The notes under the pieces are model-generated. The model was not told the origin of the DNA. It made no database searches and saw only the letters and a program-made list of their open reading frames with translations. Positions 43,258-52,370 of a stretch of 64,000 nt of DNA are shown one piece after another. The translations under genes and the position numbers were made by a program. Numbering within the stretch: the first letter of the stretch is position 1; each line of letters begins with the position of its first letter. This DNA comes from Candidatus Chryseobacterium colombiense (GTDB lineage Bacteria; Bacteroidota; Bacteroidia; Flavobacteriales; Weeksellaceae): assembly GCA_029203185.1 (NCBI GenBank), contig CP119310.1, positions 2,982,001 to 3,046,000 on the forward strand, written 5' to 3'.

Positions 43258-45054
43258 TTACTTTTGCTTTTTTGCCCAAAGTTCCATTTTTCTGTTCAGT
43301 ACATCCAAAGGAAGGCATCCCTGACTTAAAACTTCGTCATGGAAGCTTGCCAAGTTAAATTTCGGGCCTAATTCTTTCTGATATTTCTCTCTAAGCTCGC
43401 GAATTCTCAAAGAACCGATTTTATATCCTAAAGCTTGTCCAGGCATCGCCATATATCGTTCTACTTCGGCTGTTGCTCCTGCTTCATCATAAGAAATATT
43501 ACTTAGGAAATATTTAATAGCTTCTTCTCTGGTCATTTTTCCGGTATGTAATCCTGTATCTACAACCAATCTTACTGCTCTTAACATCTGGTCGCTTAGA
43601 TATCCCATCTTTTGATAAGGATCTGTGTACAATCCGAATTCAGGGCCTAAAGTTTCACAATAATGCGCCCATCCTTCTCCATATGCTCCAAACCATCCGA
43701 ATCTCATGAATTTAGGAAGTTTGGTGTTTTCCTGCTGTAAAGAAACCTGATAATGGTGTCCCGGAATTGCTTCATGTAAGAACAATGATTCCATTCCTGA
43801 AGTAACGTTGAATTTCGAAGGATCAGGAAGCGGAACATAAAAAATACCAGGTCTTTTTCCATCCGGAGTTCCCTGAATGTATTCTGCACTCGCACTGGCT
43901 TCTCTGAATTTCTCGGTCTGTCTGATTTCAAATCCGGTTTTTGGAGTTACAGAAAACATGGTTTTCAGCTTCGGAGTAATTTTCTTTAAAATTCCATTGA
44001 AGGCACCTAAAACTTCTTTGGAAGTCTTGTAAGGCATCGCTTTTGGATCTGTTTTTACGAAATTGATGAACTCTTCCAACGTTCCGGTAAAGCCAACCTG
44101 TTGCTTTACTTTTTCCATTTCGGCACGAAGCATAGCCACTTGCTGAAGGCCTATTTTGTTGATCTCTTCAGGAGATTTATTGGTGGTTGTCCAGCTTTTT
44201 ACATAGTATTGATAAATTTCTTTTCCGTTCGGAAGGCTATTGTATCCATCGGTTTCTCTTGCTTTAGGAAGGTATTCTTTTTCTAAGAAATCACCCATTT
44301 TGGTGTATGCGGGAATGATTTTCGTTAAAATAGTTTCCTTGTAAAGCACGGAAAATTTATCCTTCTGCTCTTTAGTAAAGTTTTTCGGGAAGTTTTTAAC
44401 GGGTCCGTAAAAAATATTTTTATCTAAATCTGTTGTAATGATCTCTTCCGCTTTCATTTGAGGAATCATTTTAACAACCAGTTTTTTAGGCAATACAATT
44501 TTATTATTGATTCCTTCTCTGAAGTTTTCTGTTGCTGCATTCATCCAATCAGGAAATTTTTCCATTCTTTTCAGCCAGTCGCTGTAATCTTTTTCTGTTT
44601 TGAAAGGCTGACTTCCCTGTCCGCTTCCATATAGAGGAAAACTTAAAGGTAGACCTCCAAATTGAGTAAACGGAATGTATTCTGGATGATAGGCATATCC
44701 TTCGATTCTGTCTTTCAGCATGAAGTCAAGCACATCGTACACAACTTTATCTTCATCGGAAAGATTCTTATAATCCACATTTTCCAATTGCTTTTGCACG
44801 GAATTATAGAAGGCAATTTCACCGGAAATAAAATCTTTATCGATATTGATCGGCAACTGGTCATTGTATCTGAGGTCACCCTGAGAAGTCGCTTCAAGAG
44901 GATAAAGTTTCAGGTATTGTTCATAATAGTTTGATGCGATAGAATCTAAATTACTGGGAGTTACCTTTGTTAATGGCGAATCTGACTTCTTACAAGATGC
45001 CACACCCATGAGTAATCCCAAACCGACAATGCTTTTTAATATAATGTTTTTCAT
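43258..45054 (-). CDS. DUF885 putative metallopeptidase, lipoprotein
   Basis: A 598 aa protein of the DUF885 family. The lipoprotein signal ends in GVASC (Cys21), followed by KKSD. The zinc-peptidase-like motif HEAIPGHHYQ lies in the C-terminal half and is preceded by FYVPLPDPSKFN, and near the end is GQALGYKIGSLRIRELRE; these are hallmarks of the family. Peptidase activity is inferred from the motif. The Met at 45054 is chosen since it begins the signal; 34 upstream codons are open but unlike a signal. Confidence 0.85.
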   Translation of the reverse strand: MKNIILKSIVGLGLLMGVASCKKSDSPLTKVTPSNLDSIASNYYEQYLKLYPLEATSQGDLRYNDQLPINIDKDFISGEIAFYNSVQKQLENVDYKNLSDEDKVVYDVLDFMLKDRIEGYAYHPEYIPFTQFGGLPLSFPLYGSGQGSQPFKTEKDYSDWLKRMEKFPDWMNAATENFREGINNKIVLPKKLVVKMIPQMKAEEIITTDLDKNIFYGPVKNFPKNFTKEQKDKFSVLYKETILTKIIPAYTKMGDFLEKEYLPKARETDGYNSLPNGKEIYQYYVKSWTTTNKSPEEINKIGLQQVAMLRAEMEKVKQQVGFTGTLEEFINFVKTDPKAMPYKTSKEVLGAFNGILKKITPKLKTMFSVTPKTGFEIRQTEKFREASASAEYIQGTPDGKRPGIFYVPLPDPSKFNVTSGMESLFLHEAIPGHHYQVSLQQENTKLPKFMRFGWFGAYGEGWAHYCETLGPEFGLYTDPYQKMGYLSDQMLRAVRLVVDTGLHTGKMTREEAIKYFLSNISYDEAGATAEVERYMAMPGQALGYKIGSLRIRELREKYQKELGPKFNLASFHDEVLSQGCLPLDVLNRKMELWAKKQK

Positions 45055-45073
45055 TTTCAGAATCTTTGAAGAA

Positions 45074-45081
45074 CAAAAGTA
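45074..45081 (-). promoter_or_regulatory. possible -7 element of the DUF885 gene
   Basis: The minus strand reads TACTTTTG, fitting TAnnTTTG, 19 bases before the start. The -33 region lacks a TTTG at the expected spacing. Confidence 0.35.
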
Positions 45082-45165
45082 ATTAATAATAACAAAAAAG
45101 GGTGTTTTGATAGAGGATTTTGCAAAAATATTTTTCAAAATATTTTTCACATTCAATCTATTTTT

Positions 45166-45173
45166 TATCTTTG
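45166..45173 (+). promoter_or_regulatory. -7 element of the 45223 gene
   Basis: TATCTTTG fits TAnnTTTG, about 50 bases before the ATG at 45223. No clear -33 element. Confidence 0.4.
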
Positions 45174-45222
45174 CTGAAAACGTTTAACAATCATACTATT
45201 ACAGTTCTTTTTTTAAGAAATA

Positions 45223-45684
45223 ATGAAAGGGATTTTAAAAATTTACCATCCGGACGAAACGCTAAAATACAATATCAGAAATACTTATTGCAAAGCGGTC
45301 TATAGCAACCAGCAACATTTTTTAGAGGTTGAAGTTATTACGGATGACAGTTTGGATCACGTTGATGATGATTCTCTGCAATACAATTTTCCGCAACTTT
45401 CGCTTGAGGTCTTCGATTTCCCTATCGAATCTGCAGAAATAGAAGGGAAAACGATTCAAATTAATGATTCTGATGAAGACAGCTACACAGAAGTAGATCT
45501 TTTTGATGATGAAGAAGCTTTTATTTATGATAATGAGCTTCTGTTTGAAAAAAATGAAGAAGGAGAACTTCAGGTGATCTGGAAAGGAACGATTGATGAT
45601 TTTTACACGGGTTCAGATACTCCGATACCTTTCAGGCTTAAATGCGAATTTAAACAGGACGATATTGAGGTAGACGAGGATTAA
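45223..45684 (+). CDS. acidic hypothetical protein
   Basis: A 153 aa, strongly acidic soluble protein with no signal peptide or membrane segment. It begins MKGILKIYHPDETLKYNIRNTYCKAVYS and has Asp/Glu clusters such as DSDEDSYTEVDLFDDEEAF. It is probably a beta-rich domain. No family is recognised. It lies alone between the DUF885 gene and the ExbB operon. Confidence 0.7.
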   Translation: MKGILKIYHPDETLKYNIRNTYCKAVYSNQQHFLEVEVITDDSLDHVDDDSLQYNFPQLSLEVFDFPIESAEIEGKTIQINDSDEDSYTEVDLFDDEEAFIYDNELLFEKNEEGELQVIWKGTIDDFYTGSDTPIPFRLKCEFKQDDIEVDED

Positions 45685-45822
45685 TATCTCTCAATCTTAA
45701 TATTTTTTATACTAAAAATTCTTTTCAATACTTTTTGGAAAGAATTTTGCTGTTTGTAAGAAGCAACTTAAATTTAAGTTGTTTTTAAGCATTTTTTAAG
45801 ACATCAATTAATAATATTCTAT

Positions 45823-45830
45823 TATTTTTG
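45823..45830 (+). promoter_or_regulatory. -7 element of the ExbB operon
   Basis: TATTTTTG fits TAnnTTTG, 31 bases before the ATG at 45862. The upstream region is T-rich without a distinct -33. Confidence 0.4.
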
Positions 45831-45861
45831 TCGTTTAAAACCATTATAAAACTACATATTA

Positions 45862-46566
45862 ATGCTGTTAACGGAACTTACTCAGATTTTATTTGCACAA
45901 ATTGCTACACCGGCAGTGAACTCAGACGATTTAGAATTTTCATTTTGGAAGATCATGTTTCATGGAGGTGCTTTCGCTAAAATAGTGATGGTAACCGTGT
46001 TAACACTTGGTGTGTTTTCGGTATATCTGTTTTTTGAACGTTTTTTCTTTATTAAAAGGCTGACTTCAAAAACAGATTCCAATTTTATGGATAATATTGA
46101 AGACTTCATTAAAGAAGGAAAAATAGAATCTGCTTCAGACTACTGTAAAAGACAAAATTCTCCGGAAGGAAGAATTTTAGAAAAGGGAATTTCAAGATTA
46201 GGACGTCCTGTTTCTGATATTGTGAGTGCCATGGAATCTCAGGCTCAGATTGAGGTTGCGAATATGGAAAAAAATCTGAACCTTTTGGCGGTAGTTCCGA
46301 GTATTGCTCCCATGTTGGGACTTTTGGGGACGGTAATCGGGATGATTATTGCGTTCTTTAACCTTTCTCATGCAACAGGATCTTTCTCTCCGAAAACACT
46401 TTCTGAAGGTATTTATACGGCTTTGGGGCAAACTGCGGTTGGTCTTGCGGTGGCAATTCCGGCTAACTTTTTCTATAACTTATTATTGACAAGAATCGAT
46501 AAGTTTGTATTGAAGGCTCAGAATATGTCGGGTGAATTTTTAGACCTTATCAATAAACCTTTATAA
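45862..46566 (+). CDS. exbB: MotA/TolQ/ExbB proton channel protein
   Basis: A 234 aa inner-membrane proton-channel subunit. Three membrane segments fit about 36-57, 138-162 and 185-207. The family block is VVPSIAPMLGLLGTVIGMIIAFFNL, followed by LSEGIYTALGQTAVGLAVAIPANFFYNLL. With ExbD and TonB just downstream it should drive TonB-dependent receptors such as those at 5628 and 13032. TolQ is the alternative name, but no TolA, TolB or Pal gene is seen. Confidence 0.88.
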   Translation: MLLTELTQILFAQIATPAVNSDDLEFSFWKIMFHGGAFAKIVMVTVLTLGVFSVYLFFERFFFIKRLTSKTDSNFMDNIEDFIKEGKIESASDYCKRQNSPEGRILEKGISRLGRPVSDIVSAMESQAQIEVANMEKNLNLLAVVPSIAPMLGLLGTVIGMIIAFFNLSHATGSFSPKTLSEGIYTALGQTAVGLAVAIPANFFYNLLLTRIDKFVLKAQNMSGEFLDLINKPL

Positions 46567-46575
46567 TCTTTGCAG

Positions 46576-46974
46576 ATGAAAATTCAGAGAAGAAATAAAG
46601 CGAACCCCGAGTTCAGTTTGGCAGCGATGACAGACGTTATCTTGCTGATGCTGATCTTTTTTATGGTCACCTCTTCGGCAGCGAATCAGAGTGCGATAGA
46701 TGTAAAACTTCCAAAAACGGGAGCGGTAGAAGATAATATTCCTAATCCTTTAACGGTAAGTATAAAACCTGATGGTTCTTATTTCGTAGACGATAGTCCT
46801 GTAAATAAAGATCAACTGGAACAAATCATTGTTGACAAGCTGACGAATCAGACGAACAAATCTTTTACAATAAGAGCAGACGAAAATACGATGCATAAAG
46901 ATGTGGTTTTTGCGATGGAAATTGCGGAAAAGCACAAGTTTAATATTGCGATTGCAACGGTAAAGGATAAGTAA
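46576..46974 (+). CDS. exbD: ExbD/TolR-type biopolymer transport protein
   Basis: A 132 aa protein with a short cytoplasmic N-terminus (MKIQRRNKANPEFSLAAMTDV), a single membrane helix carrying the conserved Asp in MTDVILLMLIFFMV, and a periplasmic domain. This is the standard ExbD layout. The Met at 46576 is chosen over a TTG two codons before. It lies 9 bases after exbB and 23 before the TonB-like gene, forming a three-gene operon. Confidence 0.9.
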   Translation: MKIQRRNKANPEFSLAAMTDVILLMLIFFMVTSSAANQSAIDVKLPKTGAVEDNIPNPLTVSIKPDGSYFVDDSPVNKDQLEQIIVDKLTNQTNKSFTIRADENTMHKDVVFAMEIAEKHKFNIAIATVKDK

Positions 46975-46997
46975 TCAAGAATAAAGATTATTTCAAG

Positions 46998-47882
46998 ATG
47001 AAGACCTACGCTATAAATAAACAGGAAGAAAACAGAGACCGAATAAAAAGCGCATTGCTTTCTGTTCTTATCTGGTCTGCAATACTGCTGTTTGTTTTTT
47101 TATATAAATTAAAACCCGAATTGGATACTGAACCGGAGGTTATTACAACCATGCTGGTGAATTTCGGAGATAACAGAAACGGGAATGGAGCGGAAGAGCC
47201 TGCAGATCAGCCGGGAAGTTTAGCAGCTGCTACGGAAGAAGTTACTCCGGAACCTGTAGAAACGTCAGTTCCTGAAACCAAAACAATTATAAAGCCGGAG
47301 CCACAACCTGAAACTAAAAAATCAGAGGCTAAAGAGAAAATTATCACCGGAAACAATTCTAAAGTAACGGTTCCGAAAAAAGAAGAATCAAAAGCAGATA
47401 ATAAAAAATCTGCAACAAGTACGAGTGCTTCTAAAAACACTAAAAAATCCGGTGCAGTTACAGCGAATTCAAAAACCGGAAACGGCGATGGAAAAGGAAC
47501 GGCAGCTATCGGTAATTTAATCAGGGGGAGAGGGACAAAAGCAGGAAGTCAGGGAGATGGAGAAGGAATCGGAAATGCAGGAGACCCTTTAGGTGGTGAC
47601 GGAAATGGAGACAGCAGAGTAGGAATCGACAGAAAATTGGTAGGATACATTCCCGGGACTATGGGAAGAGGTGGATCGCAGCCGTCTCACAGCTGTACAG
47701 CAAGTGGATCTATTACGATTGCTTATACCGTGGATAAAGCCGGAAATGTGGTTTCTGCGAGAAGATCAGGAGGAATTTCAGACCCTTGTGTTTCTTCTAC
47801 TTCAGTTACCTGGGTAAAAAAATATGTAAAGGCTGAAAAAGCCAATGTTTCTTCAACGGGAACGTATAAGATTACCTTTTAA
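46998..47882 (+). CDS. TonB-like energy transducer
   Basis: A 294 aa TonB-type protein. One N-terminal membrane segment (SALLSVLIWSAILLFVFLY, about 18-37) is followed by a long Pro/Glu/Lys-rich then Gly/Ser-rich linker, about residues 55-215 (PEPQPETKKSEAKEK, GDGKGTAAIGNL). The C-terminal domain is about 220-294 with SITIAYTVDKAGNVVSARRSGG, which resembles the TonB/TolA C-terminal fold. Together with ExbB and ExbD it forms the expected energising complex. A strong terminator follows. Confidence 0.82.
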   Translation: MKTYAINKQEENRDRIKSALLSVLIWSAILLFVFLYKLKPELDTEPEVITTMLVNFGDNRNGNGAEEPADQPGSLAAATEEVTPEPVETSVPETKTIIKPEPQPETKKSEAKEKIITGNNSKVTVPKKEESKADNKKSATSTSASKNTKKSGAVTANSKTGNGDGKGTAAIGNLIRGRGTKAGSQGDGEGIGNAGDPLGGDGNGDSRVGIDRKLVGYIPGTMGRGGSQPSHSCTASGSITIAYTVDKAGNVVSARRSGGISDPCVSSTSVTWVKKYVKAEKANVSSTGTYKITF

Positions 47883-47905
47883 GAAATAAATAATTTAATT
47901 TTTAT

Positions 47906-47939
47906 AACCGTGTTAAAGTTTAATGGCTTTGACACGGTT
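47906..47939 (+). terminator. terminator of the ExbB-ExbD-TonB operon
   Basis: AACCGTGTTAAAG (47906-47918) pairs with CTTTGACACGGTT (47927-47939) with one G-U pair, followed by a T run. Confidence 0.85.
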
Positions 47940-47944
47940 TTTTA

Positions 47945-47976
47945 TTTGAAATAAACAGATAGAGTACTTATATTTG
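47945..47976 (+). promoter_or_regulatory. promoter of the aspartic protease-like gene
   Basis: TTTG (47945-47948), a 20-base spacer and TATATTTG (47969-47976) form a full match to TTTG-N19/20-TAnnTTTG, about 31 bases before the start at 48008. Confidence 0.65.
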
Positions 47977-48007
47977 TTTTTAGCCCTAAACAAAATAAAA
48001 CATAAAT

Positions 48008-49123
48008 ATGAAAATAAATACTCTGGTAGTCTTATTATTGCTTTGTCCGTTTTTCTTCAAAGCAACCGTAATCCCCTTTGAATTAATAGAAGGAAAGATT
48101 TTTTTAAATGTAAAGATAAAGAACGATCAACATTGTTTTTTGTTTGATACTGGAGCTCTTACGGTCATTTCGTCTGAGTTGAAAGATAAAATTAATGCTC
48201 AAAAAAGCAACATTATATTTGAAGCAGTGGATGCCAATAATGTGAAATCCAAAATGAATGTTTTCACAATCAATACACTAAAGGTAGGGGATTTAAACAT
48301 CAAAAATGTTAACTTTTCGTTTGCGGATATCAGCTGGATGAGTTCTCGCGCCTGCAAAAAGATAAGTGGGATTCTAGGAGCAAATATGATGAAAGATAAG
48401 GTGTGGCAGATTGATTTTAAAAATAAAACACTCACCGTATCTGATAGAACAAAGGCTGATTTGTCTTCAGGCTCAGTAAATATCCCTTTTACAGAGGAGA
48501 ACTTTACCGGAGTTCCGAAAATCGAAGTTAAGATAAGAGGGCAGCTGCTGGATTATATCTTTGATACCGGTTCCGGAACGAGTTTTTCTCTTGATCAGCA
48601 ATCTTATAATAAGATAAAAGATAGTGATTTTCTGACTTTTGAAGGCTTATTGTCACAATCTTTAAATAGTATTAGTAAAGGAGAAAGACAGGTTGATATG
48701 ATGGACGTTCAGTTTGGCAATGTAAATGTTGGAAATCAGACCATAGATAGTAGTTTGGACGCTGTAAATTTAGTGGGAACCAGGTTCATGGAAAACTATT
48801 TGGTAGTTCTTGATTTTATCAATAAAAAAATCGTCTTAAATCCGAATGGTAATCAACCCGAATATCGTTCTTTCGGAATTTCTTTTGGCGTAAATAAAGA
48901 CAATCTGATTATTGTTAATAAATTGAAGATTCCTCAGTTATCGGAACTGAATTTGGGAGAAAGAATTATCAGGGTTAATACTCTTGATGTGTCGAAAGCG
49001 AATGAAGATATGCTGTGTGAAATAAAAAAGATGCTTGATGCGACTAAAGTCATTACGGTTGAAAATGAAGCTCACCAAAAATTTACTCTGGAAAAGAAAA
49101 ATATTTTACAATTACTGAATTAA
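48008..49123 (+). CDS. retropepsin-like aspartic protease-family protein
   Basis: A 371 aa exported protein. A hydrophobic N-terminus (LVVLLLLCPFFFKATV) precedes two similar halves, each with an aspartic-protease DTG motif: FLFDTGALTVIS with Asp47 and YIFDTGSGTSFS with Asp186. Bacterial proteins of this type (gag-asp/aspartyl protease families) usually end in a PDZ-like domain, here LSELNLGERIIRVNTLDVSKAN. Substrates are unknown. A strong promoter precedes it and a hairpin terminator follows. Confidence 0.82.
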   Translation: MKINTLVVLLLLCPFFFKATVIPFELIEGKIFLNVKIKNDQHCFLFDTGALTVISSELKDKINAQKSNIIFEAVDANNVKSKMNVFTINTLKVGDLNIKNVNFSFADISWMSSRACKKISGILGANMMKDKVWQIDFKNKTLTVSDRTKADLSSGSVNIPFTEENFTGVPKIEVKIRGQLLDYIFDTGSGTSFSLDQQSYNKIKDSDFLTFEGLLSQSLNSISKGERQVDMMDVQFGNVNVGNQTIDSSLDAVNLVGTRFMENYLVVLDFINKKIVLNPNGNQPEYRSFGISFGVNKDNLIIVNKLKIPQLSELNLGERIIRVNTLDVSKANEDMLCEIKKMLDATKVITVENEAHQKFTLEKKNILQLLN

Positions 49124-49131
49124 AATAAAAA

Positions 49132-49151
49132 AGCTGTCTGAAAAGACAGCT
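49132..49151. terminator. hairpin terminator
   Basis: AGCTGTCT (49132-49139) pairs with AGACAGCT (49144-49151), with a 4-base loop and A/T-rich flanks. It is between the convergent aspartic protease-like and T9SS type B genes. Confidence 0.8.
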
Positions 49152-49208
49152 CAAAACAAAAATATTTCCCCTCAACATATATCCCAAATCTTAATTATAT
49201 GAATTTAT

Positions 49209-52200
49209 TTAATTTCTATTTTTTACCAATATCCAGTCGGTGTAAGTAACCATTTTATTAGTGTCTGGATCGGTCCACTTTATTTCATACCAATAGGTGC
49301 CACTACTTACAGGAGTACCGTTAATAGAGCCATCCCATTTGAAGTTATTATTTCTATCTGAAGAATAAAGAAGTTGTCCGTATCTGTTGAATATTGAAAG
49401 TTTCAGGTCTTTCAGATAAGAAAGTTCTGAATAATCCAGAGTGTCATTTCTACCGTCTCCGTTGGGAGTAATTGCATTGACAAGATTTGCTACCGTTACC
49501 TGAATCTGAACCGGCGCGCAATGATTGGAATCTCTTACATAAAAATTATTTTTACCACGGGGAAGATAGGTAAAAAGATTAGATTCTTGCCATATTTGTC
49601 CGTCTTTGGAGTATTGATAAGGAGGAACTCCACCTTCTGCAATCACAGTTGAAGTATTGTTTTTTACATTAACATTCTTGATTTTTGGAAGCTCAAAAGG
49701 ATGAACTTTCACCAATTGTTTAGTTTTGCAGCCATCCGAAGAGAGCAGTACCCAATAATCTCCTACCGGAACAGTAACAGACTGTGTTGTTGCTCCTGTA
49801 CTCCATAAATACGAAGTATATCCTGGACCTGCGTCTAATGTCGTTTTAGCTTCAGGACATATTGTCTGATCTTTCAAAACTGCAGATGGCTTCGGAGGAA
49901 TAACCTTCAGGGTTATTTTAGCAAAATCAAAACATCCGTCATTGGAAATAACTTTTACATAGACAATGGAATTTGCTGAAATATAGTTGGTAGGTGATGT
50001 AATTTCATTGGTTCCGTTGGTTGCATCAGTAAGCGTTGGATAGTATTTTTTTGTCGCAGGATTGGTTGTGGTAACAGCAGCGATCGTCAGATTAAACGTT
50101 CCTGTACTAGGATCATTTTCATTGAAACATTCGGTTAAAACCGCTTCCTGTACATTCACTCTCGGATAAAACTGAAGAGTGATCTTGGCATTGGCAGTAC
50201 AGCCGTCTACTGTGGTTACTTTTATATAAACACTAGCCGGGACTGTTGATGGATAGGCATTCGCAGGGATAATTTCATTCGTATTTGTATTTAAATCAGC
50301 TAATGTTCGATAATATTTTTTAGTTGCAGAAGCAGGCGCTCCCACATTGGCGGTGGTTAAATCGAAAATACCACTTCCTCCAACATTACAAGCGTTTACT
50401 GTAGTATCTGTAAGAATGAGTGGAACTACGGTAATATTTACTTTTACCTGTTCACAATCAGTAAAATTCGGATCATTTCCACAGAATTTATAGGTAAAGG
50501 TGTCTGTTGTTGTTCCTGCATTGGCAGTATAAGTCAGTACTCCTGTTGTAGGATTTACAGTTAATGTACCATTTGCTGGCGGCGTAATAATTTGTACTGT
50601 ACCAGGAACCGGAGTTTGTGTAGAGCTTGTAAAAGCAGGAGTAAGGGTAACCGGAGTTCCCGCACTACAGATGTTTAAAGGTTTTACAGTATTGACCAGA
50701 CAAGAATATACCTTATATGGATAGGTTGTATAGACACAATTCTCCTTAGTAATAGACACCGTATAGCTTCCCCCTTGTGTTGGAGAATAGGTGTTGGAAG
50801 TAGCCCCGGGAATAGGATTTCCGTTGAGGTTCCATTGGTAATGATTAAAACCGCTTTCAACCTGTAAAACGATTCCCGGAGCACATTCTCCGGTAGTTTT
50901 GCTAATCGCAGGAATAGAGCTGAATCCGGCAAAATATCCTCCGTAACCCAAGTTTCCGCTACCTCCAGCAATTCCTGCGGTTACTGCTTTTGTTGAATTT
51001 ATAGTAACATTCCCTGCAATATTAGGAATTGTATAAGACACCCAATCTGTAGTTCCTGTTACCGGAAAAGGTCCTTGTGCTGCTGTTGTCGGGATATTAT
51101 TTACCGTTACAGTAGCGCCCGTCTGGGTAAGAATATTAAGTTTTACAAATAGAGGCGGATTAAAAGTGGTGGCGTAAGGCAGCTCGTTTATGTTTCCGAT
51201 TTCATCAATCGTTTTAGGAAGAAGACAGTTCAATGGTGGGATATAATTGAACCCTTCTGTGGCATCATTATCGGCGGTACCTGATAAAAGCTGGTAAGTA
51301 TAGACATTTTTACTTGCTTTTATGTACATATTGAGATGAGAGGGTCCGTTTACGATATAATTCTGGGCACTTACACGGTAATACTGGCCTTCGTTCAGCG
51401 TGGCAACCGGAGTTGGGTTGTTATTTAGCCTGATTTGAGTATTATTTTCGGTAGCAACGATGATAGCGCCCTCAATTTCAGGGAGTATATTACCCATGCC
51501 TTTAATAAGGACAAATTCATTTCCCAACCGTTCAACGGGAACTGACTGATCCATAATAATATCTTCACCATTATAAGGAGGGCTCATCCCAAACTGGCCA
51601 TGATAGTTCCCATTGGTTACAGATACGGGTTTGGTTGCCTCTATTTTAGCACCGATAAATCCGTCTTTATTTCCGGGTCTTGTTGCTGATCCTGCAAATA
51701 CATAGGATTGGCCTTTATTTAAAGTAATAGTAATAGAAGGATGGGTAAGTCCATTGAAGTTATTTAGGAACCAGGTAGTCATAGCATATCCGGAAACTTT
51801 AACCTGTGTATTATCTTCTGTTGCTAAAATACCACAGGTAAAGTTTAACGTATTGGTGTTGTTCGTCAACGGAGCGTACACTGCATAGAAAAGTGTTCCG
51901 ATTCCAGCTTTTCCTTTAGATGTCAGTATTTCACCATGATTAATTTCTGAAAATCGATAGGTCGCAAAAAAAGGAAAATCACCATGAAGATACAGACCTC
52001 TGGTTTTTACACTCATGGCGTCAGAAGTATTCTGGCCCTGCATTAGGTTAAAAGGGACGTCAAAGATTTGTGGATTTCCTTTACTGATAGTTACTGTTCC
52101 TATTGGAATATTATTATTGTAAATAGTAACCAAAAAAGGAGCGGTATGATCTGTAGATAAATATAAAGCTTGTTTAGGATTTCCATTCGTAAGGCTTCCA

Positions 52201-52289
52201 ACCATAGGGGCAAACCAATGATCGGTATCTCTTTGAGCCTGAACAGGAAGAGATAGTAATAGTATAAATATAAATAAGAATCTTTTCAT
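49209..52289 (-). CDS. IgGFc-like protein with T9SS type B domain
   Basis: A 1026 aa secreted protein with signal MKRFLFIFILLLSLPVQAQ. An N-terminal IgGFc-binding-like domain (about 20-440) starts RDTDHWFAPMVGSL. Then come Ig/PKD-like segments (YTFKFCGNDPNFTDC, two related units with PATKKYYPTL), and the C-terminal ~100 residues are the gliding-motility type B domain (NAITPNGDGRNDTLDY, LSIFNRYGQLLYSS, SGTYWYEIKW). It is exported by the type IX system and probably adhesive or cell-surface. The next gene upstream is a shorter paralogue. Confidence 0.85.
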   Translation of the reverse strand: MKRFLFIFILLLSLPVQAQRDTDHWFAPMVGSLTNGNPKQALYLSTDHTAPFLVTIYNNNIPIGTVTISKGNPQIFDVPFNLMQGQNTSDAMSVKTRGLYLHGDFPFFATYRFSEINHGEILTSKGKAGIGTLFYAVYAPLTNNTNTLNFTCGILATEDNTQVKVSGYAMTTWFLNNFNGLTHPSITITLNKGQSYVFAGSATRPGNKDGFIGAKIEATKPVSVTNGNYHGQFGMSPPYNGEDIIMDQSVPVERLGNEFVLIKGMGNILPEIEGAIIVATENNTQIRLNNNPTPVATLNEGQYYRVSAQNYIVNGPSHLNMYIKASKNVYTYQLLSGTADNDATEGFNYIPPLNCLLPKTIDEIGNINELPYATTFNPPLFVKLNILTQTGATVTVNNIPTTAAQGPFPVTGTTDWVSYTIPNIAGNVTINSTKAVTAGIAGGSGNLGYGGYFAGFSSIPAISKTTGECAPGIVLQVESGFNHYQWNLNGNPIPGATSNTYSPTQGGSYTVSITKENCVYTTYPYKVYSCLVNTVKPLNICSAGTPVTLTPAFTSSTQTPVPGTVQIITPPANGTLTVNPTTGVLTYTANAGTTTDTFTYKFCGNDPNFTDCEQVKVNITVVPLILTDTTVNACNVGGSGIFDLTTANVGAPASATKKYYRTLADLNTNTNEIIPANAYPSTVPASVYIKVTTVDGCTANAKITLQFYPRVNVQEAVLTECFNENDPSTGTFNLTIAAVTTTNPATKKYYPTLTDATNGTNEITSPTNYISANSIVYVKVISNDGCFDFAKITLKVIPPKPSAVLKDQTICPEAKTTLDAGPGYTSYLWSTGATTQSVTVPVGDYWVLLSSDGCKTKQLVKVHPFELPKIKNVNVKNNTSTVIAEGGVPPYQYSKDGQIWQESNLFTYLPRGKNNFYVRDSNHCAPVQIQVTVANLVNAITPNGDGRNDTLDYSELSYLKDLKLSIFNRYGQLLYSSDRNNNFKWDGSINGTPVSSGTYWYEIKWTDPDTNKMVTYTDWILVKNRN

Positions 52290-52370
52290 AAAAAATAAAT
52301 TAAGTAATCCACTGTAGCAGTTTAATAAGCTTATGTTGGCGGTTTACGATTATTAAATAGTATCTGAAGA

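Noticed and set aside
47207..47440. Minus-strand open frame inside the TonB-like gene
   Set aside because: It is the antisense of the Lys/Glu/Pro linker and has hydrophobic low-complexity sequence only.
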